Shown piece by piece: positions 11,264 through 20,639 of a stretch of 64,000 bases of DNA. The DNA is taken from NCBI RefSeq assembly GCF_027912455.1, contig NZ_CP115446.1:1821501-1885500 (forward strand), read 5' to 3'. A model generated the notes under the pieces. It saw only the letters and a program-made list of their open reading frames with translations, ran no database searches and was not told the DNA's origin. This stretch comes from Aurantiacibacter sp. MUD61. GTDB taxonomy: Bacteria > Pseudomonadota > Alphaproteobacteria > Sphingomonadales > Sphingomonadaceae. Each line of letters starts with the position of its first letter. Position 1 is the first letter of the stretch. Both the position numbers and the translations under genes were made by a program.

Positions 11264-12840
11264 TCCGCCACCGGCAGTGTCTCGAGGAACACGCTCACGC
11301 CCGGGCCGAGCGGCAGGTCGAACACGACCCAGGTCACCGTAATTGCAAGACCCGCAGCGATGATCCCGAAGAAATACGGCATCATAAGCGCGGTCAGGCT
11401 GCCGAGGCCGAACTCCCTGACCCAGCGTTGGCAGAAGATCAGGACCAAGGGGAAATACACCATAAGCGGGGTGATGATATTGGTCGCGCTGTCACCCACG
11501 CGGTAAGCCGCAGTGGTCATCTCGGGCGATACGCCGACCAGCATCAGCATTGGCACCAGCACGGGCGCCATGACGCTCCACTTGGCACTGGCAGAGCCGA
11601 TCAGAAGATTGAGCATTGCGCCAAACAGCACGATGGCGACCAGCATCGCCCACATCGGCAATCCGCTGGCTTTCAGCGCATCGGCACCCGTCACCGCGAG
11701 CACGATGCCCATGTTGGACCAAGCGAACATCACCACGAAATGCGCGGCGACGAAGGTGAGCACGAGGTAATAGGCCATGTCCTTCATCGCCTCGCTCATC
11801 ATCGCGATAAGGTCGCGGTGGTCGCCAATCGAGCCCGCTGCGCGGCCATAGGCGTATCCGGGCAGCAGGAACACCAGCAGGAAGAAGGGCAGCAGGCTCT
11901 CGTAAAACGGCGTCATGCGGCCCTGCGGCGGCGCTTCGGGATCGATGAGCGGCTGGATGGGGCCGATCGTCAAAAATGCCCACAGTGCGATCAGGGCGAG
12001 GGCGACGAGGCCAGCATTGCGAAGGCCGCGCTTCTGCTCAGCCGTCACAGCACCATCGACATCCTCTTCCGGAGCTTCTCCCGCCTGCGACTGGTCGTAG
12101 CGCCCAAGCCGCGGCTCGATCACCCGGTCGGTCACAAACCAGATCACCGGCAGATAGGCGAAAGTCATCGCGGCGATGAAATACCAATTGCCCGCAATGT
12201 TTACTGTGTACTCGCCGAACACGGTCTGCACTGCGGCCTCTGTGATGCCGAGCAGCAGCGCATCGAGTTGGCCGGGGAACAAGTTCGCGCTGAAGGCTCC
12301 TGATACGCTGGCGAAGCTGACACCGATCCCCACCAGCGGATGGCGACCCGCCGCGTGATAGATGATGCCTGCCAGCGGGATCATGACGACAAAGGCCGCA
12401 TCCGCCGCGTGGTTGGCCATCATGCAGGCGAGGGCGACCGAAGGCGTCAACCAAAAGCGGGAAGCGCGCGCGACGCTCGCTTTCATGGCGGTGGCGAACA
12501 GGCCCGATCTTTCGGCCACGCCCGCGCCAAGCATTACCGTCAAAACCATGCCGAGTGGCGGGAAGTGTGTGAACGTCTCGGGCACCAGCGTGAACAGCCG
12601 CCTGAGGTTTGCCTCGGACAGCAGGCTCTCGACCGTTACGATGCGATTGGTCCCGGTGTCGGGATCGGTTTCTCCCGGGTGCGCAGCGCTCCATCCCGCC
12701 ATGCTGGCAATGACGGAAAGCGCGATCAGGATGACGATAAACCAGACGAACAGCAGCACCGGGTCGGGCAGACGGTTGCCCGCCCGCTCGACCCAGCCTA
12801 GGAAGCCGGTCTGCCCGGAAGCTGTCGCTGCTGTGCTCAT
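11260..12840 (-). CDS. AbgT family transporter (downstream copy)
   Basis: A 526-residue inner-membrane protein with about a dozen hydrophobic segments. The segment GWVERAGNRLPDPVLLFVWF, the repeated pattern GAGVAERSGLF, and the C-terminal YRVGDSATNIITPLMVYFP are typical of the AbgT family (p-aminobenzoyl-glutamate transport; some members export sulphonamides). It is strongly similar to the copy upstream, with a 30-nt gap, suggesting tandem duplication. It overlaps the flavodoxin start by 4 nt. Substrate not predictable. Confidence 0.87.
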   Translation of the reverse strand: MSTAATASGQTGFLGWVERAGNRLPDPVLLFVWFIVILIALSVIASMAGWSAAHPGETDPDTGTNRIVTVESLLSEANLRRLFTLVPETFTHFPPLGMVLTVMLGAGVAERSGLFATAMKASVARASRFWLTPSVALACMMANHAADAAFVVMIPLAGIIYHAAGRHPLVGIGVSFASVSGAFSANLFPGQLDALLLGITEAAVQTVFGEYTVNIAGNWYFIAAMTFAYLPVIWFVTDRVIEPRLGRYDQSQAGEAPEEDVDGAVTAEQKRGLRNAGLVALALIALWAFLTIGPIQPLIDPEAPPQGRMTPFYESLLPFFLLVFLLPGYAYGRAAGSIGDHRDLIAMMSEAMKDMAYYLVLTFVAAHFVVMFAWSNMGIVLAVTGADALKASGLPMWAMLVAIVLFGAMLNLLIGSASAKWSVMAPVLVPMLMLVGVSPEMTTAAYRVGDSATNIITPLMVYFPLVLIFCQRWVREFGLGSLTALMMPYFFGIIAAGLAITVTWVVFDLPLGPGVSVFLETLPVAE

Positions 12841-12870
12841 ACCATTCCCCCTTTGGTGAGCTTCGCCCTC

Positions 12871-14532
12871 TTACTGCGTGGCGGCAGGTGCCATGCCGGC
12901 CGTGTCAGGCAGAGCGTAGGCCACCGGAGCATCCGGCCCGAGCGGAATACCGAGGTAGAACCAGCCCACGATCAGCACGACGCCCGAAACCAACAGCCAT
13001 AGCGAGTAGGGCAGCATCATGGCGGTCAGGCTGCCGAGCCCGAAATCCTTCTGCCAACGCTGCGCGAAGACAAGGATCAGCGGGAAATACACCATCAGCG
13101 GAGTGATGATGTTGGTGGCTGAATCGCCCACGCGGTATGCAGCGGTCGCGCCTTCCGGGCTGATGCCGAGCAGCATGAGCATCGGCACGAGGATCGGTGC
13201 GAGCAGTGCCCACTTGGCAGAGGCCGAGCCCACGAACAGGTTCAACAGTGCAGCAAACAGCACCATCAGTCCGATCACCAGCGGCAGCGGAAGCCCAGTG
13301 GACTGAATCGCGTCAGCCCCGTGGACTGCCGAAATCAGGCCAAGGTTGGACCAGCCGAACATTGCCACAAAATGCGCGGCGGCGAAGGCGAGCACGAGGT
13401 AATAGCCCATGTCCTTCATCGCTTCGGCCATCATGGCGACGAGGTCGCGATGGTTGTTGATCGTTCCGGCAGCCTTTCCGTACGCCCAGCCGGTCGCAAG
13501 AAAGAGGACGAAGAAGGCCGCAACCAGCGAACGGTAGAACGGGTCGAGCTCGGTATGGATCGAGCAGTCGTCCACGCGCGCACCGGTGTCGGTGAGGCAG
13601 GCGGCCTCGTTGATGAGCGGTGTGCCGGGCGCGAAGACCATTACGGCCCACAGGGCCACGACAGCCAGCGCCGCAAAGCCCGCCCAGCGAAGGCCCTTCT
13701 TCGCCGCCGCACCGGTATGTTCGTCCGGATCGGGGCTAGTGTCGTCAGCAGCAGCGCTCGCTCCGGCAGATGCACCGCCCGTCCACGCGCCAAGCCGCGG
13801 CTCGATGATTTTGTCCGTCACATACCAGATGATCGGCAGGTACAGGAACGTCATCGCTGCGATGAAATACCAGTTACCGGCGATATTGGTGGCGAAGGAC
13901 GGATCGAGCGAACTGGCGATCACGGCTTCCTCGGTAATGCCGAACAGCAGCGCGTCGAGTTGGCCGGGCGAGATATTCGCCGAGAAACCGCCTGAAACGC
14001 CAGCAAAAGCCGCCGCGATACCTGCAAGCGGATGGCGACCGGCTGCAGCGAAAAGGATACCAGCAAGCGGGATGAGAACCACGTAACCAGCGTCTGCCGC
14101 GTGGTTGCCCAGCATGGCGACCAGTGCGACAACCGGCGTGAGAAGGAAGGTCGGGGCCCCTCGCACCGCGGCAGACATGCCCGCCGCGAAGAAGCCGGAG
14201 CGTTCGGCAACCCCGGCGCCCAGCATCACGACAAGCACGTAGCCGAGCGGATGGAAGTGCGTGAAGGTCGTGGGCATCTCGACCCAGAGCCGCTGGATAT
14301 TCTCAGCAGACAGAAGGCTCGTCGCCTCGATCACCAGTGCCGAACCGGTCCCTTCGTCGATCGTCACCGGGTGCAGGGCGGAGACGCCCGCAGCTGCGCA
14401 AATGATGGAGATCACCACCAGCGCGATGATCAGGTAGAAAAAGATGAAAACCGGATCGGGCAGCTTGTTGCCCGTCCGCTCGACCCAGCCGAGAATGCCG
14501 GTCTGCGTTTGCGTGGCGGTGGTGTCAGTCAT
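12871..14532 (-). CDS. AbgT family transporter (upstream copy)
   Basis: A 553-residue paralogue of the next gene. The start MTDTTATQTQTG is preferred over an earlier in-frame start because AGGA lies about 12 nt before it and the N-terminus then lines up with the neighbour's. It shares GWVERTGNKLPDPVF, GAGVAERSGFF and YRVGDSATNIITPLMVYFP with the neighbour. A longer periplasmic or cytoplasmic loop near residues 320-350, with three Cys in a 25-residue stretch of charged sequence, distinguishes this copy. It is first in the three-gene minus-strand unit. Confidence 0.87.
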   Translation of the reverse strand: MTDTTATQTQTGILGWVERTGNKLPDPVFIFFYLIIALVVISIICAAAGVSALHPVTIDEGTGSALVIEATSLLSAENIQRLWVEMPTTFTHFHPLGYVLVVMLGAGVAERSGFFAAGMSAAVRGAPTFLLTPVVALVAMLGNHAADAGYVVLIPLAGILFAAAGRHPLAGIAAAFAGVSGGFSANISPGQLDALLFGITEEAVIASSLDPSFATNIAGNWYFIAAMTFLYLPIIWYVTDKIIEPRLGAWTGGASAGASAAADDTSPDPDEHTGAAAKKGLRWAGFAALAVVALWAVMVFAPGTPLINEAACLTDTGARVDDCSIHTELDPFYRSLVAAFFVLFLATGWAYGKAAGTINNHRDLVAMMAEAMKDMGYYLVLAFAAAHFVAMFGWSNLGLISAVHGADAIQSTGLPLPLVIGLMVLFAALLNLFVGSASAKWALLAPILVPMLMLLGISPEGATAAYRVGDSATNIITPLMVYFPLILVFAQRWQKDFGLGSLTAMMLPYSLWLLVSGVVLIVGWFYLGIPLGPDAPVAYALPDTAGMAPAATQ

Positions 14533-14668
14533 CGGTGAGATCCTGTCCCTGAATTCTTTCGTTGTGCCGGGACTAACACGCCAATTGCGCAAGGTCTCCA
14601 CCCTTTTGCCGGGCATTCCCCAGCTAACGCTGCGGTGCGTTCAAATCCTTGAGCATCCGGATTTAATT

Positions 14669-14685
14669 GTTTCGCTGAACGAAAC
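14669..14685. promoter_or_regulatory. palindromic site of unknown regulator
   Basis: GTTTCGCTGAACGAAAC is a perfect 6-bp inverted repeat with a 5-nt spacer, in the intergenic region between the divergent AbgT and sugar-transporter genes. It differs from the LacI-type palindrome 33 nt downstream. It may serve the AbgT promoter. Confidence 0.4.
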
Positions 14686-14717
14686 ATCTTGTCCGCGCCA
14701 ATCATATCCGCTTACAA

Positions 14718-14731
14718 AGGTAGCGCTACCA
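14718..14731. promoter_or_regulatory. LacI-type operator, site 1
   Basis: AGGTAGCGCTACCA, a near-perfect palindrome around GCGC, lies 38 nt before the sugar-transporter start. It matches three other sites in the window (22346, 29570, 39898), one of which lies next to the lacI-family gene itself. Repressor-operator assignment is inferred from that pattern. Confidence 0.75.
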
Positions 14732-14768
14732 TTGCGAGCAACGCGTGGGGCTTGGAGAGGGGATACTA

Positions 14769-16172
14769 ATGACCGAAACGCATGGTTCGGCGAATATGGC
14801 GCTGATCAGCGCCATCGTGGCAGTCGCGACGATTGGCGGCTTCCTTTTTGGATTTGACAGCGGCGTTATCAACGGCACCGTCGATGGACTTCGGATTGCT
14901 TTCAATTCCGATGAGGTTGGCACCGGTTTCAACGTCGCTTCGATGCTTCTGGGATGCGCTTTGGGGGCCTTCGTTGCTGGCCGCTTGGCCGACGTGATCG
15001 GGCGCAAGCGCACGCTGCTGATCGCGGCAGTGTTCTTCATCGTCAGCGCATGGGGATCGGGTATCGCCGGGTCCTCTACCGAATTCGTGATCGCCCGCAT
15101 CATCGGCGGCCTTGCCGTTGGTGCAGCGAGTGTGCTCGCCCCCGCCTATATCAGCGAGGTTACTCCGGCCCATCTGCGCGGTCGCCTGTCCAGCGTGCAG
15201 CAGATCATGATCATTATCGGCCTGACGGCAGCATTCCTTTCCAACTATTTGCTCGCCGAATTTGCCGGATCATCCACCCAGCAATTCTGGATGGGGTATG
15301 AGGCATGGCGCTGGATGTTCTGGATCGAGCTGGTTCCGGCCACCATCTTCCTCTTGGCACTGCTCGCCATTCCGGAGAGCCCGCGTTTCCTTGTCAGCAA
15401 GGAGCGCAAGGCTGAAGCGCAAAACGTTCTCGAACGCCTGTTTGGCGGTGCATTTGCCGCCCGTAAGGTCGGCGATATCGAACAGTCGCTGGCCTCCGAT
15501 CACCAACCGCGCCTGTCCGACCTGCTGGATCGCAACAGCGGCAAGATCCGAACCATCGTGTGGGTCGGAATTGGCCTCGCGGTGTTCCAGCAGCTCGTAG
15601 GCATCAATGTGGTGTTCTATTATGGCGCGGTGCTGTGGCAGGCGGTCGGTTTCAGCGAAAGTGACGCGCTGAAAATCAATATTCTGTCCGGCTCCATTTC
15701 CATCGCCGCCTGCCTTGCCGCGATCGCCCTGATCGACAGGATCGGCCGCAAGCCTTTGCTGCTGATCGGCTCTATCGGAATGGCAGTGACGCTCGCGATC
15801 ATGGCGTTTTCCTTCATGAGCGGATCGCTGGTCGATGGCACGCTGGAATTGTCGGATGGCGCAGGTCTTGCCGCGCTGGTCGCCGCCAATGTCTATGTTG
15901 CGTTCTTCAATTTCAGCTGGGGCCCGGTGATGTGGGTGATGCTGGGCGAGATGTTCCCCAACCAGATCCGCGGATCGGGACTGGCCGTTAGCGGCTTTGC
16001 CCAGTGGATCGCCAATTTCGGGATCACCATGACTTTTCCGATCATGCTCGCCACCATCGGTCTGACGGGTGCCTATGGCTTCTACGCCCTCAGCGCCGCT
16101 ATCTCGGTGTTCTTCGTGTGGGCCATGGTCCGCGAAACGCGGGGCAAGGAACTGGAGGACATGGAAGGCTGA
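14769..16172 (+). CDS. MFS sugar porter (xylose/hexose proton symporter type)
   Basis: A 467-residue inner-membrane sugar:H+ symporter of the MFS sugar porter group. It has the family signatures: GFDSGVINGT in helix 1, GRLADVIGRKR in the 2-3 loop, PESPRFL after helix 6, DRIGRKPLL in the 8-9 loop, and a C-terminal RETRGKELE. Twelve hydrophobic segments are visible. The start at 14769 follows GAGAGGGG; an in-frame ATG 24 nt upstream is less likely. A LacI-type operator lies upstream, and halogenase genes follow 17 nt after the stop. Xylose is the likely substrate from context. Confidence 0.88.
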   Translation: MTETHGSANMALISAIVAVATIGGFLFGFDSGVINGTVDGLRIAFNSDEVGTGFNVASMLLGCALGAFVAGRLADVIGRKRTLLIAAVFFIVSAWGSGIAGSSTEFVIARIIGGLAVGAASVLAPAYISEVTPAHLRGRLSSVQQIMIIIGLTAAFLSNYLLAEFAGSSTQQFWMGYEAWRWMFWIELVPATIFLLALLAIPESPRFLVSKERKAEAQNVLERLFGGAFAARKVGDIEQSLASDHQPRLSDLLDRNSGKIRTIVWVGIGLAVFQQLVGINVVFYYGAVLWQAVGFSESDALKINILSGSISIAACLAAIALIDRIGRKPLLLIGSIGMAVTLAIMAFSFMSGSLVDGTLELSDGAGLAALVAANVYVAFFNFSWGPVMWVMLGEMFPNQIRGSGLAVSGFAQWIANFGITMTFPIMLATIGLTGAYGFYALSAAISVFFVWAMVRETRGKELEDMEG

Positions 16173-16189
16173 TCTGCTAGAAGTCCGTC

Positions 16190-17713
16190 ATGGGAGAAGC
16201 GCGCAAGAAAGTCCGGGTCGTCGTCCTTGGCGGGGGAACCGCCGGATGGATGACGGCCGCAGGCCTTGGCAAACTGCTGTCCCGCGATGTGTCTGTCACG
16301 CTGGTCGAAAGCGAGGATATCGGCATTGTCGGGGTGGGAGAAGCCACGCTGCCGCATATCCGCGCTTTTGTGCAACGGCTTGGCATTCCCGAAGCGGAAT
16401 TCATGCGCGCCACTCACGCGACGTATAAGCTCGGCATCGATTTCCGGGATTTCGGCCGCATCGGTGAAAGCTACATCCACCCCTTCGGTAGTTTCGGGGA
16501 AGAGCTTGCCGGGGTTGGCTTCCACCACTGGTGGTTGCAGATGCGCGCGACCGGTAAAGCAGAGGATCTCGGCAGCTATTCGCTCGCCGTGCAGATGGCA
16601 CGCGCCAATCGTTTCCGCACACCTGACGAGGGTGCGGGCCTCACTTCCACCTTTGGCTATGCCTACCAGTTCGATGCGACCCTGTTCGGGCCTTTCATGC
16701 GCGAGTTCGGCAAGGCGAATGGCGTCACCCGCGTTGAAGGCCGCGTGACCGAAGTGGAACGCGATGGCGAAAGCGGCGATGTCACGGCTCTGTTACTCGA
16801 GGACGGGCGTCGGCTGGAGGGAGACCTGTTCGTCGATTGCTCTGGCTTCCGCTCGTTGCTGCTCGGCGGCGAAATGGCCGAGGATTGGGAGGACTGGACC
16901 CACTGGCTCCCCTGCGACCGCGCCGCCGCCATGCCATGCGAGCACGTGCCGGGCGAGCCGCTGCGCCCCTACACCACCGCCACTGCCATGCCCGCCGGTT
17001 GGCGCTGGCAGATCCCGTTGCAGCACCGCATGGGCAATGGCTACGTCTTCTCCAGCGCGCATATCTCGGAAGACGAGGCATGCGAAACAATCCGCTCCGC
17101 CGCCGAGGGCGCGCCGTTGCAGGAACCGCGCGTGCTGCGCTTCCGCCCGGGTCGCCGCAAGCGGTCTTGGAGCGGCAATGTCGTGGGCGTGGGCCTTGCG
17201 AGCGGTTTCCTCGAGCCGCTGGAATCGACGTCGATCTATCTCGCGCAAATGGCGATTACCTATCTGATCGAACTGTTTCCCGAAGACGGACAAATCGACC
17301 CGCGCGATAGGGATGAATTCAATCGGCTGGTCGATCTGGAATACGATCGCATCCGCGATTTCCTGATCCTCCACTACCACGCCACCACGCGCGAAGATTC
17401 GAAATTCTGGAACCATGTGCGCACGATGACCGTGCCTGACAGCTTGGCAGGCAAGATGGAGCTCTGGAACAGGGCAGGGCGGATCGAGAAATACTCCGAC
17501 GGTCTGTTCTACGATGCCAGCTGGATTGCCGTGTACCTGGGGCAGGGCATCGTGCCGAAACGTCACGACGCGCGCGCCGCGCTGCCAGATCCGGAGCGCG
17601 TGGCAGCCGCCATGAAGACCTTGCGCGGCGCAATCGAGAACGAAGTGTCCTCACTTCCTATGCATGCAAACTATTTGCAGGACGACGCGTCCCGACTGGC
17701 TGAAAACGCATGA
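16190..17713 (+). CDS. flavin-dependent (tryptophan) halogenase family protein A
   Basis: A 507-residue FAD-dependent enzyme of the tryptophan halogenase family, whose known members chlorinate or brominate indoles using reduced flavin and halide. Catalytic features are intact: the FAD loop GGGTAGW (14-20), K80 in YKLGI (equivalent to Lys79 of PrnA), HPFG (97-100), WRWQIP (271-276, the halogenase WxWxIP motif) and EPLEST with E345-S346 (PrnA Glu346-Ser347). It lies 17 nt after the sugar transporter and overlaps protein B by 4 nt, so it is in an operon controlled by the LacI-type site. Such proteins are frequent next to carbohydrate TonB receptors, but their substrate is unknown. Confidence 0.85.
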   Translation: MGEARKKVRVVVLGGGTAGWMTAAGLGKLLSRDVSVTLVESEDIGIVGVGEATLPHIRAFVQRLGIPEAEFMRATHATYKLGIDFRDFGRIGESYIHPFGSFGEELAGVGFHHWWLQMRATGKAEDLGSYSLAVQMARANRFRTPDEGAGLTSTFGYAYQFDATLFGPFMREFGKANGVTRVEGRVTEVERDGESGDVTALLLEDGRRLEGDLFVDCSGFRSLLLGGEMAEDWEDWTHWLPCDRAAAMPCEHVPGEPLRPYTTATAMPAGWRWQIPLQHRMGNGYVFSSAHISEDEACETIRSAAEGAPLQEPRVLRFRPGRRKRSWSGNVVGVGLASGFLEPLESTSIYLAQMAITYLIELFPEDGQIDPRDRDEFNRLVDLEYDRIRDFLILHYHATTREDSKFWNHVRTMTVPDSLAGKMELWNRAGRIEKYSDGLFYDASWIAVYLGQGIVPKRHDARAALPDPERVAAAMKTLRGAIENEVSSLPMHANYLQDDASRLAENA

Positions 17714-19125
17714 GTCAAGCGCGCGAGCCAATGCAGCGGATTGTCGTCGTGGGCGATGGGCAGGTGGGCGTACTGGCTGCACTGGCATGTCGCCTTGTCC
17801 TGCCGCAATGCGAGATCGCCGTCCTCGCCTGCCCGGCCGATCGCGCTGCCTTTGCCGACCGCGCGGTGACTGCCTTGCCTTTCACCAATCGGCTTCACCA
17901 GAGGCTTGGGATCACTGAGGAAGACCTCGTCCGCCAAGCCGGTGGCAGCCATCGCCTCATCACGCGCTTGCTCGGCTGGGGTGGCGAGGGGCATTCGGGC
18001 TGTTTCAGCTACGGGGCCGAAAGCGATGCGGCGAGGGATGCCGATTTCGGGCAGCGCTGGGGCGGTGGCTCGCGCAGCGATACCGACGGCGCAGCACCCG
18101 GTTCACTCGCACAAATCCTTGCCGAAGAAGGGCGCTTTGCCCCGCCGCCGGGCGGTGCGCATACACCTTTGCAGGGCGTGGAATATGCCATGCGGTGGAA
18201 CATGCCTGCCTATCGAGACATGCTGATCCGTAAAGCGCAGCAGGCTGGCATAGCCTATGTGCAAGGCAGCATTGCCGAGGTGACAATTACCGAGGCCGGA
18301 GAAGTAGCCGGCCTGCAACTCGATCAGGGACAGGCGCTGGAGCCGGACTTGTACATCGATTGCTCCGGTCCGGGTGCCATCCTCGCTTCACAAATTGCAG
18401 GTTTCGAACGCAATGAATGGTCAGCTGCCTTGCCCATACGCGCGCTGGCTTTCGATCCACCCGGCCAAGCCATGCTGGCGCTGGAAGACCGCGCGCAACT
18501 GATGCCGCATGGATGGTCCATGCAGATAGCGGGACGAGACGGGTTGCAGATCGTCCATGGCCTGACTGACCAAAATGCCGAAGCTGCGAATGCGATCGCG
18601 TTCAGTCCATTCGCCCTGCGCGAAAGCTGGATCGGCAATGTCGTCGCCATTGGAGATTCTGCCGCCCTTTTCGAGCCGCTGGGGAATTTCAATCTCGATC
18701 TCGCTCACCGTCAGATCGACCTGCTGCTGGAGCTGCTCCCGGGCAATTCCACCGATCCGCTCGAGCGTGCCGAATACAATCGCCGCGCGGCGCTGATGGC
18801 GGACCGTGTGCGCGATACGCTAGGCGTGTTCTACGCCGCCCCTGCCGCATCAGACCTGTTCGGCGATAGCCAGCAATCGGTCACTCTATCACGCTGGATC
18901 GACCAGTTTACGCGCCGCGGAAGATTGCCGTTCGCCGAAGAGGCTCCGTTGCTGACCGAAGAGCTGCGCTCCCTGCTATCCGCGCTGGGGATCAAATCCG
19001 GGCCAAGTGCCTTGGCTCGCGCGTCTACGGGCGATGGCACTGCTTTCACTGCCCGCGCAGAAGCGGCGCTGCGTTTCGCTCCGCCATATGGTCACTGGGT
19101 CCAGCAGGTAATGGGCGGGAGTTAA
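17710..19125 (+). CDS. degenerate halogenase-family FAD protein B
   Basis: A 471-residue relative of its upstream neighbour. An FAD-binding GDGQVG loop is kept near the N-terminus, and the general frame (YIDCSGPGA, EPLGNFN) follows the halogenase family. However, the catalytic Lys is absent, WxWxIP is replaced by WSMQIA, and EPLEST by EPLGNF. It therefore probably binds flavin but is unlikely to halogenate. It could be a partner subunit, a flavin oxidoreductase, or a protein under new selection. It overlaps gene A by 4 nt (ATGA), and its stop shares TTAA with the stop of the convergent halogenase C. Confidence 0.7.
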   Translation: MSQAREPMQRIVVVGDGQVGVLAALACRLVLPQCEIAVLACPADRAAFADRAVTALPFTNRLHQRLGITEEDLVRQAGGSHRLITRLLGWGGEGHSGCFSYGAESDAARDADFGQRWGGGSRSDTDGAAPGSLAQILAEEGRFAPPPGGAHTPLQGVEYAMRWNMPAYRDMLIRKAQQAGIAYVQGSIAEVTITEAGEVAGLQLDQGQALEPDLYIDCSGPGAILASQIAGFERNEWSAALPIRALAFDPPGQAMLALEDRAQLMPHGWSMQIAGRDGLQIVHGLTDQNAEAANAIAFSPFALRESWIGNVVAIGDSAALFEPLGNFNLDLAHRQIDLLLELLPGNSTDPLERAEYNRRAALMADRVRDTLGVFYAAPAASDLFGDSQQSVTLSRWIDQFTRRGRLPFAEEAPLLTEELRSLLSALGIKSGPSALARASTGDGTAFTARAEAALRFAPPYGHWVQQVMGGS

Positions 19126-20639
19126 GGCGCGGCGATGGCACTGCCATTGCGCTGCAAGAATTCAGCCTGCGTCGGCAATTGCTGCACGGTCTGGCCGATC
19201 ACGCCCGCAATATGCTGCATACGCTGCGCCAGCTCCGCTTCCGGAAGTATGTCCGCAACCGGATGATATCCTTCGGGCACCAGCCCCTGTCCGTGCATCA
19301 CCGCGAGCCAGCTTGCCTCGGTGAAAAGCTCATTATGCTCTCGCAACAGCCGCCCGGTCGATCGATAAAGGTCGATCTTCGCTTGCAGGCTGTCCGGCAA
19401 TTCGAGCGCGCGGCAGTAACGCCAGAGCTCTTCGTCGCGCTCATTCGCCCAGTAATGCAGGACGAGGAAATCGCGGATGTCGATATATTCCTGGGCGTTC
19501 TCGCGATTGAAGCGATCGATCACAGGCTGGTCGAAGGATGCTGTCGGGAAGTAGGTCAGCAGCTTGGCGATGGCCGATTGCACAAGGTGGATGGCCGTGC
19601 TTTCCAGCGGCTCGAGGAAGCCACCGGCCAGCCCGATGGCGATGACATTCTTCTCCCACGCGCGCTCGCGGTGGCCAGCGGTAAAGCGCAAATGGTTGGC
19701 TTCGGCGAGCGGATCGCCGTCAAGATTGTCACGCAGGAGCCGTTCCGCTTCATCCTCTTTCATGAAGCCGCTTGAATAGACATGGCCGTTACCGATGCGG
19801 TGCTGGAGCGGGATGCGCCATTGCCACCCCGCAGGCCGGGCGGTGGAGCGGGTGATGGGCAGCCAATCGCCGGCGAGCGTGCAGGGCATGGCGACGGCGC
19901 GGTCACAAGGTAGCCATTTGCTCCAATCGGTGAAAGGCACATCCAGCGCATCTCCGAGAAGCAGTGACCGAAAACCCGAGCAATCCAGGAACAGGTCGCC
20001 CTCGATGACCGCGCCTGATTCCAGTGAAACACCAGTGACGAAGCCGCTCTCGCCATCTTGCGCAACATTTACGATGCGACCTTCGATGCGCGACACGCCC
20101 TGCCGTTCTGCGATCTTCCGCAAATATTTGGCATAGAGTCCCGCATCGAACTGGAAGGCATAGCCGAGGCGCGAGAGCGGGGACTTGCCATCGCCCTGCG
20201 GCCACATGAATTTGCCGGCTTGAGCCGCTGCAGCAGAGATCGAGTAATCCGAAAGCGGTGGCACCTCTCCCAACTGCTTCGCACGCAGCCAGAAATGGTG
20301 GAACTCGACCCCCAGCATATCGAGGCCGTAACTGCCGAACGGATGGACATAGGAATGGCCGGGCCGCAACCAGTCGACAAATTCGATGCCGAGTTTGTAA
20401 GTCGCGTGGGTTTCGCGGACGAATTCCTTTTCATTCATCTCCAGCAGATCGTTGAAAGCCGTGATCTGCGGGATGGTCGCTTCCCCGACACCGACCGTGC
20501 CGATCGCATCGCTTTCCACCAAGGTAATCGAGAGGCCGGGCAAGCCACCGAGCACTTTGGAAAGACCGGCGGCGGCCATCCATCCGGCGGTGCCGCCACC
20601 CACGATGACGATGCGTTTGACTGCACCTGCGCTGCTCAC
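19122..20639 (-). CDS. flavin-dependent (tryptophan) halogenase family protein C
   Basis: A 505-residue halogenase-family protein with all key motifs: GGGTAGW (14-20), K82 in YKLGI, HPFG, WQWRIP, and FLEPLESTAI. It is the second gene of a minus-strand pair, starting 4 nt inside the stop of halogenase D. Its stop codon overlaps that of protein B on the other strand by 4 nt (TTAA). Length and motif spacing agree with characterised tryptophan halogenases. The actual substrate and halide are not deducible. Confidence 0.85.
   Translation of the reverse strand: MSSAGAVKRIVIVGGGTAGWMAAAGLSKVLGGLPGLSITLVESDAIGTVGVGEATIPQITAFNDLLEMNEKEFVRETHATYKLGIEFVDWLRPGHSYVHPFGSYGLDMLGVEFHHFWLRAKQLGEVPPLSDYSISAAAAQAGKFMWPQGDGKSPLSRLGYAFQFDAGLYAKYLRKIAERQGVSRIEGRIVNVAQDGESGFVTGVSLESGAVIEGDLFLDCSGFRSLLLGDALDVPFTDWSKWLPCDRAVAMPCTLAGDWLPITRSTARPAGWQWRIPLQHRIGNGHVYSSGFMKEDEAERLLRDNLDGDPLAEANHLRFTAGHRERAWEKNVIAIGLAGGFLEPLESTAIHLVQSAIAKLLTYFPTASFDQPVIDRFNRENAQEYIDIRDFLVLHYWANERDEELWRYCRALELPDSLQAKIDLYRSTGRLLREHNELFTEASWLAVMHGQGLVPEGYHPVADILPEAELAQRMQHIAGVIGQTVQQLPTQAEFLQRNGSAIAAP

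Noticed and set aside
11428..14538. Several frames of 150-290 residues antisense to the AbgT genes
   Set aside because: The products are His/Arg/Gln-rich without family features, typical of shadows of membrane-protein genes.
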